NCBI GenBank assembly: GCA_963575745.1 | Contig: CAUYUJ010016060.1 | Span: 815,460 to 879,459, forward strand | Source: Prorocentrum cordatum | Taxonomy: Eukaryota > Sar > Dinophyceae > Prorocentrales > Prorocentraceae | Reading direction: 5' to 3' | Length of the DNA: 64,000 bases | Shown here: positions 21,158 to 29,803 of the stretch, one piece after another | How positions within the stretch are numbered: the stretch's first letter is position 1 | Layout: each line of letters opens with the position of its first letter | Notes under the pieces: generated by a model | What the model was told of the DNA's origin: nothing | Seen by the model: only the letters and a program-made list of their open reading frames with translations | Database searches by the model: none | Made by a program: the position numbers and the translations under genes

Positions 21158-21390
21158 TCCCTCCCTGGGCACGCCGCCTGGATCTGTTCGCCGCTTGTGA
21201 TGATCGCAGCGCGGCCTGCCATGCGATCGACCCCCCCGCGGGGGGACGGGGCAGGCGCGGACGCCGGTGCGGAGGTGCGCGCTGCCCCGCAGGCCGCGCG
21301 GGACGGCGCCGGCGCAGCGGGGCGTCGCTCGTCGGGGGTGATCTGCAAGGGTCGGCCACGCGCAGAGGGGCGTGTGGGGGGAGGGAGGGG

Positions 21391-21535
21391 GGGGGAAGGC
21401 TGCTTAGAAGCACCCCTGCTGCTTGTCAGAAGGCGCGGGTCTTCTCCACATATATATATATATATAAATACATATACAGGGCCAGCGCCTTTTGAGAAGC
21501 AGGGGTGTTTCCAAGAAGCCTTTCCTCCCCCCCCT
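21391..21535. repeat. Foldback with (TA)n centre
   Basis: Arms of about 50 bp are imperfect reverse complements: AAGCACCCCTGCTGCTTGTC on the left and TTGAGAAGCAGGGGTGTTTC on the right. The centre is a (TA)n tract at about 21449-21468. The TA run would sit in the loop of a hairpin. Confidence 0.75.
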
Positions 21536-22235
21536 GTGCGCGCCGCCAAAGAGGGTGTGGTTAAGTATGCCAGTTTGTGGTTTGCGATCTTCGTCGTTGA
21601 GGGCTGGGGGCGCACCACGTTGCCCTCGTCGGGCCTCCCAGGGGCGCGGCGGAGAACTCAGTCGAGACCCTCGCCCATCCCCCAGGGTGCGCGTTGCGAA
21701 CCACACCCTTGCAAATCACACCCTTCGGAGTCGCCTACGTGTTATCGGCGAAGCGAGATCAGACCTCCGAAGATTTGTTGTTTCATAACGGCCTCGTTTC
21801 TCTAGTTCTGGCATCCAGCGGCCGTTTTCGGGGCCTGGGGCCATCAGGAGTGGGCTGGGGACGAAAAACAAACCCTGGGGAAAAGGGTCGGGAGTTGTGG
21901 GGCCGCGAATTCAACATTCACATCGTCGGATGTCTAGGTAAGGATCGAGTCTGCCAGAGCTCAGGTTTGCCGCAAGTTTTTGACGTTCCTGGCACGGGTT
22001 CTTACGGTCCAGTTTTTATTCTATGTCCGCAGCAGGGGATCGCGTCAAATTTCGAACCAGGTTCCATCAATTGTCTCACGGGTTCGTCAGGCAGGTTCGT
22101 TTCCCCAAGTTCGAGTCTTGCGTCTCCCCGGTCGGAGCTTATCGAAGGTTGTCCGACTTTTTTGTTGTTTCTCTAGAGGGTCAGAGGTTATTGCAGATCG
22201 AAGGACACCTAAACGGCACAAGAATCGCTTCTCGG
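21536..22235. other. Unassigned sequence
   Basis: Nothing recognised. An ACCACACCC / ATCACACCC pair lies near 21699-21724. Confidence 0.35.
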
Positions 22236-22366
22236 AGGAGGTCCTCGCGGCTTTCTTGGACCAGCGTTGCAGCCCCCTGGCGGTGCCTCCGTCCCCGCTC
22301 TTGGCGCGCGTCGCGCGACATGGAGGGGGGAGGATCCAGCGACAGCACAAGAAATCCGCGCAGACA
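22236..22366. repeat. Foldback (MITE-like) element, family D, copy 3
   Basis: About 130 bp. The left arm reads GGTCCTCGCGGCTTTCTTGG and the right arm CACAAGAAATCCGCGCAGAC. The GC-rich core differs from the other two copies, while the arms are conserved. Confidence 0.78.
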
Positions 22367-22387
22367 TTGGAGAGTTCGTGCGTACAA

Positions 22388-22388
22388 A

Positions 22389-22472
<84 letters not shown>

Positions 22473-22474
22473 GG

Positions 22475-22508
<34 letters not shown>

Positions 22509-22592
22509 GGTTGTTGTTGTTGTTGTTGGTGGTGTTGGTGTTGGTGTTGGTGTTGGTGTTGGTGTTGGTGTTGGTGTTGTTGTTGTTCTGCT
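22388..22592. repeat. (GTT)n microsatellite
   Basis: About 200 bp of TTG/GTT with a few TGG interruptions; the distal third is a GTTGGT hexamer variant. All frames are open (poly-Leu, poly-Cys, poly-Val; poly-Gln, poly-Thr on the other strand), so no gene is inferred. Confidence 0.97.
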
Positions 22593-23057
22593 AGGAGAGG
22601 TGGGGTGTTTGTCTTCACGAAAGACGGCGGCTCTGCCCCGCCATCCTCCTGGCCAGTGGCCAGGGGCCTGGGTGCGCCGCCTGGCGTTGTCCAGCAAGAC
22701 GATGGCAACCGAGAACACGAACGTGGGCACACCGCTTCCGAATCCATATATACAGAATATAAACATGTATACATATTAATTTATTTGTATATATATATAT
22801 AGTGGGGAATAAATGGGTTGAGAAGTGGCGTGGCCCTCGTGGCAGTACACCGAAGCAGCACAGTGGCATCTCTCACTACGGAGCCACATGCGGCACCACG
22901 GCGCCCTCGGCCACATTCCGCACCATTCGAATACATATCATAGTTGCAATCACGTGGTGAGGAACGGGGTGAGCCATTCAGCAGCTTGAAGCAGCCATGC
23001 TCGAAGGGCAACGTGAATAGGAGCCGACGGCATCTACCAACAGGAGGCCCGCTTCCA
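22593..23057. other. Unassigned sequence with (TA)n
   Basis: No gene. A short (TA)n run lies at 22787-22801. Confidence 0.4.
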
Positions 23058-23408
23058 GGATCGTGAGAAACACATCTGAGTACCCAAGCGCACGGGACAG
23101 CCTCGAGAGTTCCTCCTTCTCTTCCTCCCTCCTCCTCCTCCTCCTCGTTCCTCCGTCTCCTCCTCCTCCTCCTTCAGGATCTTGAGAAACACATCTGGGT
23201 ACCCAAGCGCACGGGGCAGCGTCGAGAGCGCCTCCTCCTCTTCCTCCTTCCTCCTCCTCCTCCCTCCTCCGTCTCTTCCTCCTCCTCCTTCAGGATCGTG
23301 AGACACACATCTGGGTACCCAAGCGCACGGGGCAGCCTCGAGAGCGCCTCCTCCTCCTCCCTCCTCCTCCTCCTCCCTCCTCATTCCTCCTCCCTCCTCC
23401 TCCGCCTC
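23058..23408. repeat. Tandem repeat, 117 bp unit, three copies
   Basis: Three units start at about 23058, 23175 and 23292. Each has GAAACACATCTGGGTACCCA, CAAGCGCACGGGGCAGC, then a CTC/TCC tract. The minus strand reads as a repeated peptide with an acidic run, but every frame is repeat-derived. A partial fourth unit begins near 23417. Confidence 0.88.
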
Positions 23409-23676
23409 CTCCTTCAGGATCACCAGGCTCGTGAGGACGATGTCAAGGAGCCCAGGCTCACAGGGCGCCTCCCCGCGAGATCCTGCGGTGGTAGGAGCAG
23501 GCGACTGGCTGACAGCAAGGGCAGCCACCTCCCGCAGGGACTCGAGAGAGGGAGGGAGGGGGCCGCCCGAGAGGGGGAGGGAGGGAACGCCTGAGAAGGG
23601 ACGCCCTCCTCCCTCCCTCCTCCCTTCTCCTCCTCCTGCTCCTCCTCCTCCACCTCCTTTTCCTCCTCCTCCTCCT
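23409..23676. repeat. CTC/GAGGG-rich low-complexity sequence
   Basis: CTC tracts flank a short spacer. The last one (about 23595-23676) runs directly into the spliced-leader relict, so it is the left target flank of the retroelement. Confidence 0.7.
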
Positions 23677-23697
23677 TCCGTAGCCATTTTGGCTCAA
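23677..23697 (+). other. Relict dinoflagellate spliced-leader exon
   Basis: The sequence TCCGTAGCCATTTTGGCTCA plus one more A matches the conserved dinoflagellate spliced leader (DCCGTAGCCATTTTGGCTCAAG) at every position except the last, where G is replaced by T. In dinoflagellates this exon is added to the 5' end of nuclear mRNAs by trans-splicing. A genomic copy joined to a coding sequence is the mark of a trans-spliced mRNA that was reverse-transcribed and reinserted. It sits 210 bp before the first likely ATG of the LINE. Alternatively it could be a remnant of an SL RNA gene, because GT follows one base later. Confidence 0.9.
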
Positions 23698-23906
23698 TGT
23701 ACCCATGTCGCCCAACGGCTGCATGAATACCGCTGGTCCGCGGCTAGACCACCGTGTTTTTTCGCGCCTTCACGGGGGGAGCTGGGCGCCCCCACACAGT
23801 TCCCGACAAGTCTTGGGCACTCTGCCCCACGATTCGACACCATTCCTCCAGCCAGACTGCCCGTTCCTGGCTGGCGCGCCGCCTTGCTCCTGCTTGCTGC
23901 GCGAAC

Positions 23907-24774
23907 ATGGGGGTTCAAGCGCAACGTCGATCCCGCTCTGGAGCCCGCAGTCCGCCCAGGCAGGCACAGGGAGATCCCATGCTGGAAAGTGACCCTTGGC
24001 GAGCCGCTCGTGCTCCTGCCGCAGGCGCACCACCTGGCCCGTCTGGAGCACAACCCAGCGCCGCTGCAGGGAGCCGACATGACCTGGAAGCTGTCGAATT
24101 ACGCATCCAGCGCACCCTCCAGAACCAGATGGCCGACATCACCAAGACCCTGCAGAGCACGGTCACCAACATCTTCCAAGACATCACCAAAGAACTGGAG
24201 CGGCAACTCGCCCCACATGTCCAGAAGATCGAGGAGCACACGCAGGACATCGCCAACATCAAGGCCTCCTCCGCGCTCCTCGAGCAGGCGAACAAGCAGA
24301 TGGCAGACCAGATCCGCGAGATGCAGACCACCCTTGCTCATGTGGACTCCTTGGGCCGCAGCGAGGGACCTGACATGCTGCGCCTGGCTGACTGGGACCG
24401 TCCTGCGGACCCACAGCTGTTCGTCGCCAACTGCCACAAGCCGTGCACACCAGCTGCCATCCTTGACAGCTTGGCTCAGTGGCTGGGGGCAGCCAAGAAC
24501 ACGAATGCGCAGATCACCGTCAATGAGAAGGAGCCCTCCAAGCGCTTCCAGATCTACGTTCCTGGCGCTGCCGACGGCCGCGCACGTGCCCTTCACCTCA
24601 CCAAGCATCTCAGGTGTGAATCTGGACGATGGCGCGACTTCTCTGTCCGCTCTGTGGGAGGACACGACGAGAAGCTCTACATCAACCCTGACAAGAACCC
24701 TCGTGCCATACGTCAAGAAGTACAAACTAAAAAGTTGTTGGCCATTTGCAAGGAATCTCTCCCTGGTGACTGGA
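23907..24774 (+). pseudogene. LINE 1: ORF1-like coiled-coil part
   Basis: Translation from the ATG at 23907 starts MGVQAQRRSRSG. A Pro/Ala-rich leader is followed by a strongly predicted coiled coil (about residues 65-150; heptads such as LERQLAPHVQKIEEHTQDIA and LEQANKQMADQIREMQ). A globular part follows (about residues 160-285) with RFQIYVPGAADGRARALHLT and REVQTKKLLAICKE. This resembles the layout of LINE nucleic-acid-binding proteins, where a coiled coil drives oligomerisation and an RRM-like fold binds RNA; the RRM comparison is inference. Open frames also extend upstream to 23754 without an ATG. The frame changes near 24775. Confidence 0.75.
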
Positions 24775-24978
24775 CTGGTGGATGCAGCGCAATGCAGGCA
24801 TCATCCACTTCGGCACCACCCCGATCGCAGAGGTCAAGCCGCAGCGCCCAGGTGAACCGTCCCAGTTGTCGTGGAGCCCCGCGGCGAAGAACGACCTGCA
24901 GCTGGACACCACTGCCATCTCGAACCAGTTCAAGGCGCTCTTCCGTGCGGTGGATACGTCCTCGTGGTCGTCTTCCTA
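24775..24978 (+). pseudogene. LINE 1: linker between ORF1-like and endonuclease
   Basis: In the phase two bases off the flanking segments the translation is protein-like: GIIHFGTTPIAEVKPQ, then SQLSWSPAAKNDLQLD and NQFKALFRA. In the flanking phase the same DNA gives Ser/Arg-rich nonsense, so two compensating indels near 24775 and 24980 probably moved this part out of frame. The surrounding frame stays open by chance, which hides the damage. Confidence 0.6.
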
Positions 24979-24984
24979 GCCCGA

Positions 24985-26000
24985 GATGGACCCCATGGCT
25001 GCGCCCAGATGACAACTACCCGTGTCGAGTCGTCTCGTGGAACGCTCGCGGTCTTCTATACCGCAACCTAGGCAAGCGCAACATCAATATCCAGAAGCTA
25101 TTTGAATTCATGAAGCAGAAGGCTGTCATCGTATTGCAAGAAGTACATGGTCATAGCATGACTCGACATAATATTATCAATCGTTCCCCTTATACTTACA
25201 GGGCCTTCTTCAGTGGCACAGAGGTGACTGGTGCTGGAGGCGTTGCTACCCTTCTTCCTATTCCTCCTGATGACGGCCTCCCCCCTGAAGCTCTTCCAGT
25301 GGTGGTCCACCGAGTCCTCGCCAAAGGTCGCGCCCAGCTCCTCTCGGTCAAGAACCTGATGCAGAAGACTGAAGTTCGCATTTGTAACGTTCACAAGTAT
25401 GATCTCGGCCAGCAAGAAAAGCGTCAGATTCGAGCGTGCTGGATTGAGAATGGCACGTGGGCCCACTCTAACCCCCCTCACAATCTCTTCGTGATGATGG
25501 GCGACTTCAACTTCAGTGACAATCCCAATGAGAGCCTGCTCCGCCTACTAGCACGTGACGCACCAAGGGATCATGGTCATCTTTTTCGCCCGTCTGACGC
25601 TGGACGTGCCAACCACTCTGAACCCTTCTGGCGTCAGCTCATTACCTCCTCGGACAAGATGATTGAGATCGTGACCCCAGTCCCCACGCACTTCGATAGG
25701 CACACCAACCAGATGACCTACATTGATAGGATCTTTCTTTCGACACGGCCACACTTCGCCAAGGAGATGCAGATTGCGGTGAACATCCGTTAGGACGCAC
25801 AGGAGCTGGCTCTCTGGAAAGTGAGCGACCACGCCATCATCGAGCTCAAGATTGAACCACGCATGGAGACGGACAAGAGCAACCAAAGCATTCCTTCCTT
25901 CATCTTCAACACAAAGGAGTACAAGGAGCAGCTGGCCACCTGTCTGGACGCATGCGACATCGATCAAATGTCGCCCACGGAGCAGTGTGAGTGCGTCAAG
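24985..26000 (+). pseudogene. LINE 1: EEP endonuclease domain
   Basis: Exonuclease-endonuclease-phosphatase fold of the APE type, which nicks target DNA for target-primed reverse transcription. Catalytic motifs appear in order: RVVSWNARGLL (Asn), VIVLQEVHG (Glu), FVMMGDFNFSDN (Asp/Asn), MTYIDRIFLST (Asp-Arg) and, after an in-frame TAG at 25791-25793, VSDHAIIELKI (Asp-His). All motif residues are present. The TAG lies between the IDRIF and SDH motifs and reading continues in the same phase, so a single C-to-T change of a CAG would explain it. The phase breaks near 26000. Confidence 0.9.
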
Positions 26001-26010
26001 CGGCAGATAG

Positions 26011-26560
26011 ATGATCCTGGCCGCGGAGGGCGCGCGAAACGCCATGATGCGGACGCCCATCGGTGACAACTCCAACAATGACATCGAGGCCAGGTGCATG
26101 GCGCTGCGGGCGATCGCTCGAGCTGTGTGGCGCCAGGACCACCGGCTGGCGAAGCGGCTGCTCGAGCGCGCTGCTGCTGGCCCTGTCCACCTTCGGCTGG
26201 AGGGTGCAGCTGTGGCCCTGCGGGGCGCGGCGCGCTTCGAGGCGGAGGTCCTCTCACTCAATGAGGCCCGTAGTTACCAACTTTTGGAACAAAACAGGAG
26301 TAGAGATGAATCGCGACAAACCAACCCGCGCGGCTCCCTGGGACGGGCCAAGCAGGCCCTCTTCCGCCGCGCCCTGTTGTGGAAACCCCAGGGGTGCAGG
26401 CTCGTTCTCCAAGGGGTGCAACACTCCCAGGAAGGCCACGGCGATGTTGTTCTCCGAGGCGGCCAAAACATTTCAGATGCCACCAGGAACCATTGGGAGC
26501 CAGCGTTTCAAGAGCGGATTGAGGACACCCCCCAACAAGACACGTTTATAGACTCCCACC
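26011..26560 (+). pseudogene. LINE 1: endonuclease to RT connector
   Basis: The frame starting near 26000 reads ARCMALRAIARAVWRQDHRL and FEAEVLSLNEARSYQLLEQN, typical of the helical connector between endonuclease and reverse transcriptase. Downstream, AKQALFRRALLWKPQG and HWEPAFQERIEDTP follow, with probable phase changes around 26290-26480. No independent start codon is meaningful here. Confidence 0.65.
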
Positions 26561-26564
26561 TCCC

Positions 26565-27700
26565 CCCCCTGATGTTGTGGACCTTCCTCTTCCTACTCTC
26601 TCTGACCTCAACTGGGCTCTGTCGAAGGGGAAGTCCTCGTCCCCTGGCCCCGATCGGCTCCCATATAAGGCGTGGCGTGCACACCCGAGGCTAGCTATCA
26701 TACTTCACTCCCTCCTTCTCTCGCTTTTTCATGGCTCCCCCCCTCCTGCCACTCTCAACCACAGTTTGTTCGCCTTCAGTTCCAAAGGCGAAGAAGAGCT
26801 CGACCCAGTTGACTGCGCCCGCCAGCCTGGGCAGTTGCGCCCATTGAGTCTCAAGAATTGCGATGCCAAAGCAATCGCTACCTGCATCAACCGCAGACTC
26901 AAGCATGTAGCAGAAGCTCACACCCACGCAGTGCAGCAAGGATTTGTCAACGACAGGAATTTTGCCAGGCATATCGTTAGGCTTGACTCTTTGACCCGTA
27001 TTGCTAGCATAGGCGACGATGCCCCGCTTCGTAAGCCTGTTTTTGTCAGCTTTGATATTAAAGCCGCTTTCCCTAGCATGAGCCAGATCTGGCTGGGCAA
27101 GGTCTTGAGGCGTTTCCGTGTTCCCTCCATGTACCGTCGGGCCATCCGTGCACTCATGCACGCTTCGGTAGGTTTCATGCGAGTAGGCTCTGAGGTGAGA
27201 GAACTATTCGCTCTTCGGTCTGGGGCCCCGCAAGGCTGCCCTCTCTCGGGGACCCTCTGGGCCTTAGGGATGGACCCCATAGTGCGTTCTCTTGTTTCTG
27301 GTCTCGAGGCCGCTGGAGGCAAACGCGAGGACCTTGGAGCTTGCGCGGACGACGTCGGGGCAGCACTTCGATCGGCCACCTTTCTCCCTTCTCTCCTCCC
27401 CTCGTTTGATGCTGCTGCTGCCCTTGCTGGCCTTCTCCTCCAACCGAAAAAGTGCTGCCTGGTCCCGCTCTGGAGTCTCGCCGACCATCCGACGCGACAG
27501 GCCCTAGTATCGTTCTTGCAGAGCAACATTCCAGCATGGGCATCATTCTCGAAAGAGCCAGCCACTAAATATTTAGGCATCCTGATGGGTCCTGGCGCGT
27601 CTCTAGAGGACGAATGGGAGGCTGCTGGTCAGAAATGGCGGGTGCGCGCGAGGGTGACGGGGGGTGGCCGAGCTCCGACAGCAGCCTCCATCGCCCTCTA
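26565..27700 (+). pseudogene. LINE 1: reverse transcriptase domain
   Basis: Reverse transcriptase of the non-LTR type. Motifs in order: LRPLSLKNCDAKAIATCINRRL region, QQGFVNDRNFARHIVRLDS, motif A VFVSFDIKAAFPSMS, motif B SGAPQGCPLSGTLWALG, motif C GACADDVGAAL (both catalytic Asp present), motif D LLLQPKKCCLV and motif E ATKYLGILMGP. About 380 residues in one phase without a stop, so this core is the best-preserved part of the element. Phase changes near 27720. Confidence 0.95.
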
Positions 27701-27729
27701 TCACACTCGATGCTTGCCTGTCCGGCGCT

Positions 27730-28620
27730 CCACACGCTCCTCCGCATGCCGCCGAGCTCTTTCAAGCGCAGTGAATTGTTCAGCATAGAGAACTGGCTTC
27801 GGTCTGGAGCACCGCAATATGTCCTGCTCTCAACGACTGCTGCGGGGTGGAGGATGGCGACGTCGACGCTGTTGGGGGAGTGGGAAGGGATCTTGGAGCG
27901 CCATGCAGATGCTGCCGTTGAGTGTCTCCCACTGGTCTCGGCCATCCGAGGCAGGTGGTCCGCTCCGTGCTGGCGCATCCCGCGCAGCATTGCCCAGCAA
28001 TTCGCAGGCTGGAGCGGGCGTGGTCCGAGGCACGCGACCGCGGCCCTCCCAGCACACTGCATGCCGCGGTCGACGATCGCGGCGGCGGAGGCCGAAATTC
28101 GCAGAGAACAGGCTGATCGCCACCGTCGCCGTCGCGTCGCTCTTCAATCGAAGTTCATCTCTATTCTTACCTCTCGCCTCTTCCCTGACGACCTCCACCT
28201 CCTTCTCCACCGTCGCTTGTCCTCTGCCCTCCAACCTGTTGCCCCCCCTTCGACTGATGAGTTGAAGGTGCGTTGGCAAAAGCTGAAACACATTCTCATT
28301 TTGCGACGCCCATGCGTGTCTAGGCGCATCTCAAGACGTTGGCGTGTGCATGGGTCACCTCCCGACGGGTCCACATTTTGACTCCTCTATCCTGCCGGTT
28401 TGGGTGTGAGCACGCTCCCGATTCTCTCGCCCACTATCTCCTTTGCCCCCGTCCGCTTCACCTCCTCGCCCTCCCTGGTCGCATCTTCCTTCCCTCGGAT
28501 CCCATCGTCCGTCTCGGACTAGGCTCGGGTGCAGAGTACAGTGCAGCGGAAATTTCGAGGCAACGTGCCCATGAACTTACTGCTTTGAGTTTCCATATAT
28601 TTCATAAACTCAGAGCCGAA
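27730..28620 (+). pseudogene. LINE 1: thumb and C-terminal CCHC finger
   Basis: After a phase change the reading continues MPPSSFKRSELFSIENWLRS and WRMATSTLLGEWEGILERHA to about 28260. It then shifts again to WACAWVTSRRVHILTPLSCR. The last part contains CRFGCEHAPDSLAHYLLC, a CCHC zinc knuckle (C-x3-C-x8-H-x3-C) like those at the C-terminus of LINE proteins, followed by a helical tail ending FHIFHKLRAELA near 28620. The knuckle probably binds nucleic acid. Confidence 0.8.
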
Positions 28621-29374
28621 CTGGCATGCCATCCGCACCTGTTCGGCGCGTATAGCATTACCACACAGGCTAGGCATTCAGCGATGCTTGTCCCCCCTGG
28701 ACAACCACTCGCGGACGTGCTTTTGCGATGCAGCTGGCCGACTATATGAAGGACGTGCGTGCGCAGATGCTTGAAGAAGGTTACCCGTACTTCCTACCAC
28801 AGGCGGACAGCCCTGGGACCTTAGGTGGACTCATAGCAGGAGCCAGTGGAGAGCCCCAAGCAGATGTCCAACTGATTGGCATCTCATACACAGACGATGG
28901 CACAGTCATCTTGACGATGCCTGCCGCACAACTATAGGATGCTTTGAGTCGGTCCCTGGTATGTGTGTCGGAGGCCTTCGCGAGACGTGGGCGCATGTTG
29001 AACGTTGGGCCGTCAAAAACAGCGCTCATCACGTGGCGGGGACAAGGCGCCATGCAAGCGGGACATGCAGCATGGCACGAGCGTGGCGGACACATCACAG
29101 GGGTATCGGACACACTCGGGACAGTGAGTGACCTATTGTGCACACTTACATACATGTGGGTTCAGTGTTCGACGCAGGCGCAGCAATGGCCCCCGATATC
29201 CGTCATCGTGATGCCTCCGCCGCATCCCCCCGCCAAGTGCTCCGTCGACGCGTCTCTGCGGCCGACGATCTCTCCCTACATCATCGACGCGCGTTGGTGG
29301 ATACCCTCGTCGTGTCAGGGCGACTGTGCAACGCAGGTGCATGGCCTGCGCTTACGACAGCAGAGGCTAAGTAA
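28620..29374 (+). pseudogene. LINE 2: reverse transcriptase fragment
   Basis: The fragment begins CHPHLFGAYSITT, then motif B as PPGQPLADVLL; after a phase change MQLADYMKDVRAQMLEEGYP follows. Motif C is QLIGISYTDDGTVILTMP (YxDD-type catalytic pair), then an in-frame TAG, then RRGRMLNVGPSKTALITWRG (motif D). A further phase change near 29130 leads to HVGSVFDAGAAMAPDIRHR and VLRRRVSAADDL (motif E and thumb). Fingers and motif A are missing. Confidence 0.85.
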
Positions 29375-29388
29375 GCGCATATAGAGAG

Positions 29389-29785
29389 ATGAGAAGAGAC
29401 CGTGCTGCCGCACGTGTCCGCTGTCAGGAAGAGGCCTCCCAGGTTGCCGACAGGCTGGTGCTAGCCCAAGTACAGAGGCCCATCCCCAGACATTACACTA
29501 CGTGCAGGTATGCTCCGACTCTTGGGGTCCCTGTACCGTTCTGGGCCTCAACTTGCCTCTGCTCTTGTGACAGCGGGGTGGAATGCAGCTACTGATGCCC
29601 AGGCGCGACGGCGTGCGACCTTGGGCCAGTGGATCCAGGACCTCACGTGGCTGCGACGAGCGGTCACACAGCGTCAGGATCTCCCACTCCCAGCCGATGA
29701 CTTGAAGTCTTGGGAGTCGCTCGTACGACGCAGCCAGCCGGCGTGGAAGCGCATCATGCGCATCGGTGTGCACGCGTACGCGTAG
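29389..29785 (+). pseudogene. LINE 2: connector
   Basis: Reads RAAARVRCQEEASQVADRLV, then in another phase MLRLLGSLYRSGPQLASALV and LGQWIQDLTWLRRAVTQRQD to VHAYA, where it meets an in-frame TAG (29783-29785). The same phase continues into the zinc-finger segment, so this TAG interrupts what was one protein. Confidence 0.7.
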
Positions 29786-29803
29786 TATCAGAGCATATGC
29801 GCA

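Larger units (their letters stand above)
23677..28620 (+). mobile_element. Decayed APE-type LINE retroelement with spliced leader
   Basis: A non-LTR retroelement of about 4.9 kb. Domains in order on + are a coiled-coil ORF1-like part, an EEP (APE-like) endonuclease, a reverse transcriptase and a C-terminal CCHC finger. It starts at the spliced-leader relict in CTC-rich DNA, which suggests a full-length 5' end. The right end is placed near 28620, where the reading passes into a second element. At least five phase changes (near 24775, 24980, 26000, 27720 and 28345), probably more between 26000 and 26580, and an in-frame TAG at 25791-25793 break the coding sequence. It is therefore a dead copy. 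No poly(A) tail or clear target duplication was found. Confidence 0.93.

Noticed and set aside
22023-22802. Poly-Cys, poly-Leu and poly-Gln proteins over 22388-22592
   Set aside because: Pure GTT microsatellite; all phases are open on both strands.
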